From Alphaproteobacteria bacterium (GTDB lineage Bacteria; Pseudomonadota; Alphaproteobacteria; SMXP01): DNA of 64,000 nt. Where the stretch lies: NCBI GenBank assembly GCA_028285305.1, contig JANQPV010000014.1:1-64000 (forward strand). Direction: 5' to 3'. Every line of letters starts with the position of its first letter. Position 1 is the stretch's first letter. Shown piece by piece: positions 23,788-31,618 of this stretch. Under the pieces are notes generated by a model. It was not told the DNA's origin, ran no database searches, and saw only the letters and a list, made by a program, of their open reading frames with translations. The translations under genes and the position numbers were made by a program.

Positions 23788-24537
23788 ATGACCGAAAACA
23801 TTGACCTCTCCCAATACGATATCGCGGAAGACCAGGTGGGGCTCCTTGAGGGGCTGTGTAGCACGCGGGCGATCCGCCGCTACCGGGATGAGCCGATTCC
23901 CGAACGGGTTCTGAGAGATATTCTCTTTGCGGCCACGCGGGGCCCGAGCGGGTCGAACCGGCAACCCTTCCGGTTTGTCGTGCTGACGGACAGCGATAAG
24001 GCGAGGAAAGCGAAAGAACTTATCGCTGGGTCGGCCCAGGCGCTGTGGGGCGCGAAACGCAAGAACGATCAGTATGATGAGCGATCGGGAGCAGATCCCA
24101 ATTCGCCCAAGGCACGGATGGCGGCGACCATGCAAAGCTATGTCGACAATTTCGCTTCCGTTCCGGCGCTTGTTCTGCCTTGCCTGGTCCGCTATCGGGA
24201 GCCGTCGCCGATGGAAGGGGCGTCCATTTATCCCTCCGTGCAGAACATTCTTTTGGCGGCCCGCGCGCTGGGATATGGGGGCGTTATCACCGGATTTCAC
24301 GGCGGCGTTGAAGGTGAGCTCAAGGACCTGCTGGGGATCCCCGAAGACGTCTTTATTGCCTGCACATTGACGCTGGGTAAGCCCCAAGGAGGACACGGAC
24401 CCGTTCGCCGGCGACCGATGGCGGAATTGGTGTACGGAGATACTTGGGAAGAAAGTCCGGAGTGGGCGATCGATCCGCCGGGGACCCGGCACACGAAAGC
24501 GGGTCCGCCAACAAAGAAAGTGGTGAATTTTCCCTAA
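23788..24537 (+). CDS. Nitroreductase family protein
   Basis: A 249-residue FMN-dependent NAD(P)H oxidoreductase-like protein. The N-terminal STRAIRRYRDEPIPERVLRDI and ATRGPSGSNRQPFRFVVL blocks bind FMN phosphate and ring in this family. The later IYPSVQNILLAARALGYGGV block completes the dimer-interface flavin site, and LGIPEDVFIACTLTLGKP is the usual closing strand. Substrates in this family range from nitroaromatics and quinones to enones; none can be inferred here. It is convergent with a TetR gene 40 bases away and upstream lies repeat DNA, so it is probably a single-gene unit. Confidence 0.88.
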   Translation: MTENIDLSQYDIAEDQVGLLEGLCSTRAIRRYRDEPIPERVLRDILFAATRGPSGSNRQPFRFVVLTDSDKARKAKELIAGSAQALWGAKRKNDQYDERSGADPNSPKARMAATMQSYVDNFASVPALVLPCLVRYREPSPMEGASIYPSVQNILLAARALGYGGVITGFHGGVEGELKDLLGIPEDVFIACTLTLGKPQGGHGPVRRRPMAELVYGDTWEESPEWAIDPPGTRHTKAGPPTKKVVNFP

Positions 24538-24576
24538 GGAAAACCCCGATCTCCCTTGGGGGCAAGGTGTGGTTCG

Positions 24577-25206
24577 CTAAATTTCACTCCCGACCAAGAC
24601 ACCGTCGAAAAAGATGCTCAATGCGCCGTTCAGGCGTACCGAGAGCTTTTCCTGTTTTGGCCACCAGCCGGAGAGCCAATTGAGTGTCGTGAAATAGTAG
24701 ATGCTGAAGAAGACTTCAGCCAATTGCAGAGCATCTGCGCCGGTGACGACCTCGCCCCTTGATTGGGCTTCGCGGAAGAGCTGAGCCGTTAGCTCGTAGA
24801 TTTCAAGCTCGTCGTCTTTGATTGGCCCGGACGCGTTAAAGAGCTTGGAATCGCGAAAAATCATCAACCAAAACTTAGGGTCGTTCTCGAGAGCGTCGGC
24901 CATCTCCCCAACGAGCGAATCGAGGCGCGCCCTGAACGGTATATTCTTGTCTTGAACGGAACGGATAACCTTCGTCATACTCACAAGTAGTTGTCGGACG
25001 CACTCGTCGAGAATTGCCTGTTTTGAAGGATAGTAGTTGAAGAACGTCTTCGTGCTGATGTTTGCTTCAGAGGCTATTTCTTGGACAGTGACGTTTTCAA
25101 ACCCCCGGTCCCGAAATTTGTCCAATGCGATCTGATATATTTCGCGTCGCTGGGCCTCTTTCTTGCGTTGACGAAGGCTTTGCGAGTTCGCTGGGGTCGT
25201 GGTCAT
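24577..25206 (-). CDS. TetR family regulator
   Basis: A 209-residue TetR protein. The helix-turn-helix domain occupies about residues 17-65 (FENVTVQEIASEANISTKTF, then FNYYPSKQAILDECV). The C-terminal half is a helical ligand domain of AcrR-like character. It follows the methyltransferase-like gene by seven bases on the same strand, so both are transcribed together from the promoter near 25850, where two palindromes likely form its operator. It probably regulates its own operon. The ligand is unknown. Confidence 0.88.
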   Translation of the reverse strand: MTTTPANSQSLRQRKKEAQRREIYQIALDKFRDRGFENVTVQEIASEANISTKTFFNYYPSKQAILDECVRQLLVSMTKVIRSVQDKNIPFRARLDSLVGEMADALENDPKFWLMIFRDSKLFNASGPIKDDELEIYELTAQLFREAQSRGEVVTGADALQLAEVFFSIYYFTTLNWLSGWWPKQEKLSVRLNGALSIFFDGVLVGSEI

Positions 25207-25213
25207 GCCTTAC

Positions 25214-25783
25214 TTATCTGAGGGCGAATGGGTTGGGTAAAAACATTGGTACGGATCGAAGATAGTCATCGTAGGTCTCGCCGAGTGCAGCGCTCATCAT
25301 CTTTTCTTCTGTTTTTGCATAGTACCAGTATGCCGGTATCACGTAGAGAACCAAAAGGCCCATAATTACGCTGTCGTTCGACGCCAGCGCCAATCCGGCC
25401 CAACACAGAAAAGCTGAGGTATAAAAGGGATGACGGACCAGCGCGTAGGGGCCTGTTTTGACAACCTGGTGATTGGTATCCACATAGTGCCCGGTGCCGA
25501 CGCGGCGATAGGCCAAAAACGACCAAAGGAAAAGGGCAACGCTGGCGACTCCAAGGACGGCGCCGATGGTCGCCGCGATCCATGACGGGGCCGGCGCAAG
25601 GGCATTGGTGTTGAGAACCCACCACAGGGATGCCGCAAGTACAAAAGGTTCCGGTAAGGCAATCAGCATGGATCGGTCCCACTCAATTCTGCGCGATGGG
25701 TGTAGTGCCATATGAACGAGTCCGGACCAAACCATCAAAATTCGAAAGGCCACACTTGCGATGATGAGCATTGAAAGAAGCAT
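25214..25783 (-). CDS. Isoprenylcysteine carboxyl methyltransferase-like membrane protein
   Basis: A 189-residue membrane protein of the ICMT/PEMT-like methyltransferase family. About four to five hydrophobic segments are visible. The family motif HYVDTNHQVVKTGPYALVRHP followed by FYTSAFL lies at about 105-132, where S-adenosylmethionine binds in characterised members, and the TEEKMM segment lies near the C-terminus. The ATG at 25783 gives a clean first helix; extending to 25918 would translate the operator region. Bacterial members methylate small lipophilic or membrane substrates, but the one used here cannot be told. It forms a two-gene operon with a TetR. Confidence 0.8.
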   Translation of the reverse strand: MLLSMLIIASVAFRILMVWSGLVHMALHPSRRIEWDRSMLIALPEPFVLAASLWWVLNTNALAPAPSWIAATIGAVLGVASVALFLWSFLAYRRVGTGHYVDTNHQVVKTGPYALVRHPFYTSAFLCWAGLALASNDSVIMGLLVLYVIPAYWYYAKTEEKMMSAALGETYDDYLRSVPMFLPNPFALR

Positions 25784-25802
25784 CACAGGATCCTCGATAA
25801 TA

Positions 25803-25851
25803 ATTACATGATATGTAATTTTACATACTATGTATAAATATGCTCTGTCAA
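25803..25851 (-). promoter_or_regulatory. Promoter and double palindromic operator of the ICMT-TetR operon
   Basis: On the minus strand TTGACA (25851-25846) is followed after 18 bases by TATGTA (25827-25822). Two palindromes overlap the -10 and start region: ATTACAT-GAT-ATGTAAT (25803-25819) and TACATA-C-TATGTA (25822-25834). Their positions suit repression by the TetR encoded as second gene of the operon. Confidence 0.55.
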
Positions 25852-25938
25852 TTAGATGTTTGAGCAGAGGGCAAACCGCATTACTTTCCGTTTGATCGAT
25901 CATTGGCGAATTCGCCAACCAACTTTGGAAATTGTCCG

Positions 25939-26565
25939 ATGTCTGAGCCGACGACCTTAGGTGTGATCCTTGCGGGGGGACGCTCCAAACGCATGGGGCG
26001 GCAAAAGCCGTTTGTGCCTCTGGCCGGTAAGCCGCTTGTTCAGCACGGTATCGAACGGCTGAAGCCGCAAGTCAGTGATCTCATTATCAACGTCAATGAG
26101 GACGCGGATCGATATGCGGCGTTTGGGTTGCCTCTCATCAAAGACAGTGTTGACGGACACAAGGGCCCGCTTGTAGGGGTGCTTGATGCGCTTTTGTGGG
26201 TGGAGAGTGCGCCTGACACCTACGATGCGGTTGTGACACTGCCGTGCGATGTTCCCTTCATTCCCGCAAATTACGTTGAGCAGTTAGCTGTCGCGGGTGA
26301 GAACGATACGCACACCTCCTTTGCTCAATGTCCGTCAGGAAAGCATTTCTTGTGTGCCTATTGGCCCAAAGGCGTTCTGCCAAAGGTGAAATCCTATATT
26401 GAACAAGGCAAGGCCAAGGTGGAGACGTTCCATTCCGTGGTTGGCGGCGTAGCTGTGGATTTTGGCGAGATGGAATTCGATCACTTCTTCAATATCAACA
26501 CACCGGAAGATGTAGTTGAGGCGGAGCAAATGATGATCTCTCATGAAATCGGGAGCAAGACGTGA
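25939..26565 (+). CDS. mobA: Molybdenum cofactor guanylyltransferase (MobA)
   Basis: Transfers GMP from GTP to molybdopterin, producing the guanine dinucleotide cofactor of DMSO-reductase-family enzymes. The 208-residue protein carries the nucleotidyltransferase signature LAGGRSKRMGRQK near the N-terminus, the metal-binding Asp in LPCDVPF, and FFNINTPED close to the C-terminus. The ATG at 25939 gives the standard length; a TTG at 25903 would add 12 residues in the promoter region. It serves molybdoenzymes such as the oxidoreductase encoded at 19114-21360. It overlaps the following SDR gene by four bases. Confidence 0.93.
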   Translation: MSEPTTLGVILAGGRSKRMGRQKPFVPLAGKPLVQHGIERLKPQVSDLIINVNEDADRYAAFGLPLIKDSVDGHKGPLVGVLDALLWVESAPDTYDAVVTLPCDVPFIPANYVEQLAVAGENDTHTSFAQCPSGKHFLCAYWPKGVLPKVKSYIEQGKAKVETFHSVVGGVAVDFGEMEFDHFFNINTPEDVVEAEQMMISHEIGSKT

Positions 26566-27263
26566 CGGGAAAAGTGTGTGTGGTGACGGGTGTGGGGCCG
26601 GGCACTGGGGCGGGGATGGCGCGCCGGTTCGCCGAGGGCGGATATAAGGTCGCGATGATTGCGCGGAATGAAGACCGGTTGAATGAGATTGCAACAGAGT
26701 CAGACAATCTCTTTGCCTACCCGGGCAGCGTCCGCGAAGAAGATGAAGTCAATGAGCTGATCGCGCGGATTTCCAAAGAGCTCGGCCCGGTGGACGTGCT
26801 GCTCCATAATGCGGTGCGCGGAACGCGAGGCACTTTCTTGGAAATTGACCCGATCGATCTGGAAAAGAATTTTAAAGTCAATGTGATGGGCTATCTCTAT
26901 CTCGCCCGGGCGGTGGCGCCGCACATGATCGAACAAGGCTGGGGCGCCATCATTGCGACGGGCAACACGGCGGCGACGCGGGGAAAAGACTTTTTTGCCG
27001 GTTTTGCGGGCACCAAAGCGGCCCAGAGGATTCTAGGAGAGTCCATGGCGCGGGACCTCGGTCCCAAAGGGGTTCATGTGGCCTATATCATGATCGATGC
27101 GGCCATCGATGTGCCGTGGACGCGGGAGGCGTTTGCCGACAAGCCCGATGAGTTCTTTACCAAGCCGTCGGCCATTGCCGACACGGTCTGGCACCTCGCG
27201 CATCAAGACAAGTCCGCCTGGACTTACGATATCACCGTTCGTCCGTTTGGGGAGCATTGGTGA
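26562..27263 (+). CDS. Short-chain dehydrogenase/reductase-like protein with Phe at the catalytic Tyr position
   Basis: A 233-residue Rossmann-fold SDR. The glycine motif TGVGPGTGAG is near residue 9. HNA replaces the usual NNAG, and the structural Asn of NVMGYLYLARA is present. The active-site segment reads FAGFAGTKAA: the YxxxK motif has Phe for Tyr while Lys is kept, and the preceding Ser is not evident (ATGNTAA). This points to a divergent SDR subfamily, of which I recall close relatives with the same Phe. The GTG start overlaps the mobA stop (GTGA), so the two are co-translated. A link to molybdenum cofactor is not otherwise supported. Confidence 0.82.
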   Translation: MTGKVCVVTGVGPGTGAGMARRFAEGGYKVAMIARNEDRLNEIATESDNLFAYPGSVREEDEVNELIARISKELGPVDVLLHNAVRGTRGTFLEIDPIDLEKNFKVNVMGYLYLARAVAPHMIEQGWGAIIATGNTAATRGKDFFAGFAGTKAAQRILGESMARDLGPKGVHVAYIMIDAAIDVPWTREAFADKPDEFFTKPSAIADTVWHLAHQDKSAWTYDITVRPFGEHW

Positions 27264-27330
27264 GGCCGAGCCATTCGACGAATTCGAGGGTAACCACAAT
27301 GCCTCTTCGGTCATCCCCTATGATGCACTT

Positions 27331-27413
27331 TCATTGTGAGCGGCGATTGGCGGCGGCAATCCAGGGGCATGTGTTGTCTGGATTTCTTCGTCGCTTTCGC
27401 TCCTCGCAATGAC
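27331..27413. repeat. Intergenic inverted-repeat element, GTCATTGCGAG family
   Basis: TCATTGTGAG (27331-27340) and CTCGCAATGA (27403-27412) are inverted ends matching at nine of ten positions. CAATCCAGG and CTGGATTTC lie in mirror positions inside. It is the same family as the unit at 19014-19110 and lies between the convergent SDR and aldo/keto reductase genes. Confidence 0.7.
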
Positions 27414-27424
27414 GAAATCTCTGT

Positions 27425-27450
27425 GTCATTCCCGCACAAGCGGGAATCCC
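27425..27450. repeat. GTCATTCCCGC palindromic repeat
   Basis: ATTCCCGC (27428-27435) pairs with GCGGGAAT (27440-27447) around ACAA. It is the same family as the elements flanking the GIY-YIG gene and sits right beside the other repeat family. Confidence 0.75.
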
Positions 27451-27474
27451 GTACTGTCTACGCCTATAATGTGG

Positions 27475-28485
27475 TTAAAGCTCCGCCTCGAGAGGGATTT
27501 TAGGGATCTGGCGGGCGAGGCCGAGGGCATCAATCTTTGCCACGATATCCGGATCGAGCGGTCCTTGGTTCGCCGCATCGATAAGCTGTTGCAATTCTTG
27601 CCGGTTCTTGACGCCGAGAATGACGGTATCGACGCCTTCCATTTGCAGGGCGTAGCGGTGGGCCAGCACGGCCGGGTCCGCGCCCAGGCCTTTGCAGAAA
27701 TCTCTAAAGGGCTTCGCTTTTTCGTAGTCTTTGACTTCCGGGTGGTCCGCGGGAAGGTCTCGGTCAATCTTGTTCGTTAGGGCGCCTGCTTGGACCGCGC
27801 GGATGCCGAGCACGCCGACGTCATTATTTTTGGCGGTGCGGATAATGTTGCGGGGCTCGGCGGGTTCTTCATACATGCGGATGCCGCCGGGACTGTCCAT
27901 TAAGTTGGTGATGGCTTGAACGGCGGCGGGTTTTTCATCTGCTCGCAGAGCATCCATGATGCATTTGGGAAGACCCGTGCCGGTCAAGCCCCAATCGCCG
28001 ATCAGGCCCTGTGTCTTTAGTTTTTCCATGGCGGGGATCACGCCGTCCGTATAGCATGACCATCTGGTTGCCCAACGGTCCTGGGTGTCTGCGTGCTCTT
28101 CAAACGTGTAGTCGTCGGGACAGATCTGGGAGTGGAGAAAGAAAAGATCGACGCGTTCGAGCTTTAAGGCCTCTAAGCTGCGGGTGAGAGATTGCTCGAA
28201 CTTCGGGTGCACATCGCCGGCAGGCAACGTCCCCAGCAAGCATTTGGTTGTCACACGGACTCCGCCGGGGAGCTTGCCGCCAAAGGCTTCACCGACGACC
28301 ATTTCTGATTCGCCGCGGCCATAGAGGGGAGCCAGGTCGAGAAGGGTTATGCCTTGGTCGACGGCCAGCTTGACCGTTGCTGCTGCTTCTTCGCGGCTCG
28401 TTTCGCCCCAGAGCTGGCCCAATCCGCCGCCACCTAACGTCAGCTCACTGACGGGCCAAAGGGCGCCTAACTGTCTTGTTTCCAT
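27475..28485 (-). CDS. Aldo/keto reductase family protein
   Basis: A 336-residue (beta/alpha)8-barrel oxidoreductase, probably NADPH-dependent. The catalytic Asp and Tyr are in LLDLAPLYGRGESE, the Lys in VTTKCLLG, and the His in VDLFFLHSQ. It resembles the L-fucose dehydrogenase/D-threo-aldose dehydrogenase style of the family, with the YALQMEGVDTVILGVKNRQEL segment typical of cofactor binding at the C-terminus. It lies nine bases downstream of folD on the same strand and probably shares its transcript. Substrate unknown. Confidence 0.87.
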   Translation of the reverse strand: METRQLGALWPVSELTLGGGGLGQLWGETSREEAAATVKLAVDQGITLLDLAPLYGRGESEMVVGEAFGGKLPGGVRVTTKCLLGTLPAGDVHPKFEQSLTRSLEALKLERVDLFFLHSQICPDDYTFEEHADTQDRWATRWSCYTDGVIPAMEKLKTQGLIGDWGLTGTGLPKCIMDALRADEKPAAVQAITNLMDSPGGIRMYEEPAEPRNIIRTAKNNDVGVLGIRAVQAGALTNKIDRDLPADHPEVKDYEKAKPFRDFCKGLGADPAVLAHRYALQMEGVDTVILGVKNRQELQQLIDAANQGPLDPDIVAKIDALGLARQIPKIPLEAEL

Positions 28486-28494
28486 GATCGAACC

Positions 28495-29391
28495 TTATAG
28501 ATTGGGTGCGGGCAAGCCGGCTTGGGCGCAGGCGGCGATAACTGTGTTGCGTAGGAGACAGGCGATGGTCATCGGTCCCACGCCGCCGGGCACCGGCGTA
28601 ATTGCGCCTGCGACTTCGGAGGCGGTGTCGAAGTCCACGTCGCCCACCAGACGGGTTTTGCCGGGTCCTTTTTCCGGTGCCTCAATTCGGTTTGTGCCCA
28701 CGTCGATGACGCACGCCCCTGGTTTGATCCAATCGCCTTTGACCAGCCTTGGAACACCGACCGCCGCCACGAGAATGTCGGCTCTCTTGCACTCTGCGGC
28801 TAAGTCGGCCGTGCGCGAGTGGGCGAGGGTTACGGTGCAGTGCTTTTGCAGAAGTAGCTGTGCGACCGGCTTGCCAACCAGATTCGAGCGCCCAATGACG
28901 AGCGCCTGTTTGCCGTCCAATTTACTGCCCAGCACTTCTTCGATCAGGATCATGCAGCCTGTGGGTGTACACGGAACCAACCCGGGGATGCCCGAAGCAA
29001 GATATCCGGCGCTCACAGGACTGAGCCCATCCACGTCTTTTGCCACGGAAATCGTTTCGATCACCTTTTGCTGTTCGATCTGATCGGGAACCGGAAACTG
29101 CACCAAGATGCCGTGAACGGCCGGATCCTCGTTGAGCTCGCGGACTTTTGCGAGGAGATCCGCCTCGCTGGTGTCTTCGGGCATTTTGAACTCGAGGGAG
29201 TGCATGCCGGCTTCGTTGGTGGCTTTGCCCTTCATGCGCACATACACTTCGCTTGCCGGGTCGTTGCCAACAAGCACAACCGCCAAACCGGGTTGCAGGC
29301 TATGGTTGGACTTTAAGTCATCTACACATGACTTGATCCGCTCACGGAGCGAGGCGGCAACGGATTTTCCATCAATGATCTGAGCTGCCAT
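28495..29391 (-). CDS. folD: Methylenetetrahydrofolate dehydrogenase/cyclohydrolase (FolD)
   Basis: This bifunctional cytosolic enzyme interconverts 5,10-methylene-, methenyl- and 10-formyl-tetrahydrofolate using NADP. The 298-residue protein has the full family signature. Tyr50 and Lys54 are in [10 protein letters not shown], followed by the [10 protein letters not shown] segment, the NADP site [11 protein letters not shown], and the C-terminal [15 protein letters not shown]. Its products feed purine synthesis, including PurH encoded at 54627-56228. It lies 22 bases downstream of yggT. Confidence 0.97.
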   Translation of the reverse strand: MAAQIIDGKSVAASLRERIKSCVDDLKSNHSLQPGLAVVLVGNDPASEVYVRMKGKATNEAGMHSLEFKMPEDTSEADLLAKVRELNEDPAVHGILVQFPVPDQIEQQKVIETISVAKDVDGLSPVSAGYLASGIPGLVPCTPTGCMILIEEVLGSKLDGKQALVIGRSNLVGKPVAQLLLQKHCTVTLAHSRTADLAAECKRADILVAAVGVPRLVKGDWIKPGACVIDVGTNRIEAPEKGPGKTRLVGDVDFDTASEVAGAITPVPGGVGPMTIACLLRNTVIAACAQAGLPAPNL

Positions 29392-29413
29392 TTACCCAAA
29401 GAGACCGGTTTAA

Positions 29414-29710
29414 TTAGATGGGCCGAGATTGACCGATAAGTAAGGTATACGCCACCCGGTCAATAAACATCAACCCAACCCAAACGACGATGGGAGAGAT
29501 ATCGATACCACCCAAATTGGGTAGCATGTTTCGAACGGGTGCGAGTACCGGCTCCGTTATGGCGTTCAGCATACGGTATACAGCCGCGACAAATTGGTTG
29601 CTCAAGTTGATAACATTGAACGCAACCAACCAGCTCAGTATCACCGACCCAATGAGGAAGAAGATGTAAATGTTGATGACAGTGCTGATGAGCCAGTAAA
29701 TATCATGCAT
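29414..29710 (-). CDS. YggT family membrane protein
   Basis: A 98-residue protein with two hydrophobic blocks (about 5-28 and 65-90) and the YggT-typical middle AITEPVLAPVRNMLPNLGGIDISP. The short ATG at 29710 gives the standard single-domain length; an upstream in-frame extension of 35 residues is unconvincing. YggT proteins occur widely near cell-division or housekeeping genes and are reported in osmotic or division-related contexts, but the mechanism is unclear. It is first in a likely yggT-folD-aldo/keto reductase operon. Confidence 0.9.
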   Translation of the reverse strand: MHDIYWLISTVINIYIFFLIGSVILSWLVAFNVINLSNQFVAAVYRMLNAITEPVLAPVRNMLPNLGGIDISPIVVWVGLMFIDRVAYTLLIGQSRPI

Positions 29711-29881
29711 GCGGAATTCTCTCGCTTTGTCATTGCTTGCCGCGTTCGGGGAGGAGGCCACTTGATTTACGCCGAGTTGCCCGCTTTCGCAAGCAGCTCG
29801 GTGATTGGACTTCATTCGCGGTTCTCATAAGAAGGCAAAACGTGGTAAATGAAAAGTTAGCTCTTGGGTTGGAGGATCGTG

Positions 29882-30640
29882 ATGCGCACAGTTGGAACTC
29901 TCCTATTTCTTGTGATCGTTGCCGGCGGGATCGGAGCTTTTTGGCTCTACAACAATGTCGACAGCGTTGTGGAAAACATGATCGAACAACGCGGCACGCA
30001 AGTCACCAAAACCAATGTTGCGGTTGACGGGGTTTCGATCAAGCTTGGACAAGGTCAGGCCACCATCGGAGCCTTGGCGGTCGCTAATCCCAAAGGTTTC
30101 TCAAAAGACAATGCCATGGCGATCGATGGCATGAGAGTCGTTTTGGATACGGACCGCACGAACCTGCCGGGGGACATGCTCAATTTAGGCGCGCCGACCG
30201 TTATCTACATGAAGGAACTTACGATCTTACGGCCGGTGGTGAAGTATGAGCTTTCTGGTGGTAGCAGCAACGTGGACCAACTCCGAGCGAATGTTGAACG
30301 CAATGCAAGTTCGGGCAGCGGCGGGGCCTCGACGGGTTCCGGTGAGATGCGGTTTGTCATCGACAAATTGACCATCACCCAAGGTGAAATCGTGTTTCAG
30401 ACCGGCGGCGGAAAGTTGGCATCCTCGGATCTGCCGGCCATTGTGCGGCGGAACATTGGCGCAAATTCAGGCGGGGTCACGGCGGCTCAATTGGGACGGG
30501 AGCTTGTGGGAGAGGTCACGGCCAATGCATTGGCCCAAGTCGTAACGGGAGGCATCCGGGCTTTGTTGGGCGGCGCTGTTGAGGGCGGCGGAACGCTGGG
30601 CGAGGGACTGACCGAAGGGCTTAAGAGCATATTCGACTGA
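29882..30640 (+). CDS. Membrane-anchored AsmA-like protein, hypothetical
   Basis: A 252-residue protein with one N-terminal membrane helix (about residues 5-25) and a presumably periplasmic remainder rich in short beta strands. Segments such as VAVDGVSIKLGQGQATIGALA and MRVVLDTDRTNL resemble the repeating strands of AsmA-like proteins. A Gly/Ser-rich linker at about 136-152 separates the strand region from a C-terminal helix-rich tail with GGIRALLGGAVEGGGTLGEG. The ATG at 29882 has GGAGG seven bases ahead. Function is unknown; AsmA-like relatives act in envelope lipid transport, which is only a lead. Confidence 0.6.
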   Translation: MRTVGTLLFLVIVAGGIGAFWLYNNVDSVVENMIEQRGTQVTKTNVAVDGVSIKLGQGQATIGALAVANPKGFSKDNAMAIDGMRVVLDTDRTNLPGDMLNLGAPTVIYMKELTILRPVVKYELSGGSSNVDQLRANVERNASSGSGGASTGSGEMRFVIDKLTITQGEIVFQTGGGKLASSDLPAIVRRNIGANSGGVTAAQLGRELVGEVTANALAQVVTGGIRALLGGAVEGGGTLGEGLTEGLKSIFD

Positions 30641-30648
30641 GCAAGTTT

Positions 30649-30668
30649 AGCCGCGCTTGGGAGCGGCT
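30649..30668. terminator. Possible shared terminator hairpin between convergent genes
   Basis: AGCCGC (30649-30654) pairs with GCGGCT (30663-30668) around eight bases, in the 29-base gap between two convergent genes. The T-run is short on both sides, so it is a weak candidate. Confidence 0.35.
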
Positions 30669-30669
30669 C

Positions 30670-31014
30670 TCATGCGAGCAGATCGAGGGTCTCTTCTTCA
30701 ATCTCGCTCGCCGTTTTCAGAACGGCGAGAGAGGCCTTGTAGGAGATTTCGGCCAGTTTGCTCCCAACGACTTCCTCGGGCAGATTGACATTGTTTCCCA
30801 GTAGGTCCAGCGGCGCTTGCGGTTGGGTGCCAGTGACTTGGTTGGCGGGCGGCTGATTCACGGTCACAATGGGACCGTTGGGCGTTGCCGTCTGAATTGG
30901 CTCTGCGGCCTGGTAACCTGGCGTGTAGGCGTTCACGATGTTTTGCGATCGGGCCGCAAAACTCGTCCGGGCTGCCTTCAGACCCGCCAATCCGTATGTG
31001 AACGCTGGGATCAT
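30670..31014 (-). CDS. Miniature flagellar rod (FlgC-like) orphan protein
   Basis: A 114-residue protein built like a shortened flagellar rod/hook protein. The N-terminal helix GLAGLKAARTSFAARSQNIVN leads into AYTPGYQ, the counterpart of the ANxxTPGY motif. The C-terminus GNNVNLPEEVVGSKLAEISY then KASLAVLKTASEIEE matches the rod C-terminal domain. FlgB/FlgC are about 130-140 residues, so the variable middle, here proline-rich, is reduced. There is no Sec signal peptide, as expected of proteins exported by the flagellar apparatus. No other rod, hook or export gene is nearby. It is divergent from a FliL-like gene at 31184. Whether it joins a flagellum or another structure is unknown. Confidence 0.75.
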   Translation of the reverse strand: MIPAFTYGLAGLKAARTSFAARSQNIVNAYTPGYQAAEPIQTATPNGPIVTVNQPPANQVTGTQPQAPLDLLGNNVNLPEEVVGSKLAEISYKASLAVLKTASEIEEETLDLLA

Positions 31015-31183
31015 TTCCTCAGCATACCGAATTGCAGGCTTAAGTCAAGAATATTCAATGTTAACAAGGGTTTAGGAACAAGGAAAGCTATCCAAAACCA
31101 TTCAATTTTGAGATATCGAGTGTGTTTGCAAACCGTTTACCTAAAGCACCGTAAATTAGCTCCGTCAGCAATAAAGGGTCTGA

Positions 31184-31618
31184 TTGTTGCCTCTCTTGAG
31201 ACTAGCTTTTGCGTTCACGGTGTTCGTCGCGATCTTATCGTGGGGTGTCCCTCCTGCGGTTGCGGCAGGCGGGGGTAAAGACACAAGCGAGTCCGGCGAT
31301 AGCGATGATGTCATTGCTGTAGCCCCGCTCTCCATTCCCATCATCAAGGATGCGCAGGTGCGCGGCTTTTTGCAGCTCGAGATCGGGTTGATCGCAGGCT
31401 CACCGGAAATGCACCGCTACATCGAGGCGGCTATGCCGCGACTTCGAGATGCCTATATCCGCAACATGAATGTCTTTGCCACCAATCACCTTGTGGTCGA
31501 CCGGGTGCCCGATCTGACGGCGGTCGGCCAGACTCTCCAAGCGATCACCGATCACACTTTGCAGAGTAAAGGCGCAACGGTTCTGTTCGGCCAAATCATG
31601 GTCCAACAAGTCCAGTAG
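31184..31618 (+). CDS. Secreted FliL-like protein
   Basis: A 144-residue exported protein. The start is a TTG at 31184 with AAAGGG five bases upstream; stop codons lie just before it in frame, so no longer form exists. A signal peptide of about 27 residues ends AVAA-GGG, followed by an acidic linker. From residue 45 it resembles the periplasmic domain of FliL: VAPLSIPIIKDAQVRGFLQLE, then MPRLRDAYIRNMNVFA, and the ending KGATVLFGQIMVQ. Genuine FliL keeps an uncleaved membrane helix, here apparently replaced by a cleavable signal. It is divergent from the FlgC-like gene across 169 bases. Confidence 0.65.
   Translation: MLPLLRLAFAFTVFVAILSWGVPPAVAAGGGKDTSESGDSDDVIAVAPLSIPIIKDAQVRGFLQLEIGLIAGSPEMHRYIEAAMPRLRDAYIRNMNVFATNHLVVDRVPDLTAVGQTLQAITDHTLQSKGATVLFGQIMVQQVQ

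Noticed and set aside
23632-24492. A 286-codon minus-strand frame opposite the nitroreductase
   Set aside because: The nitroreductase frame shows both FMN-binding blocks; the antisense frame begins in repeat DNA.
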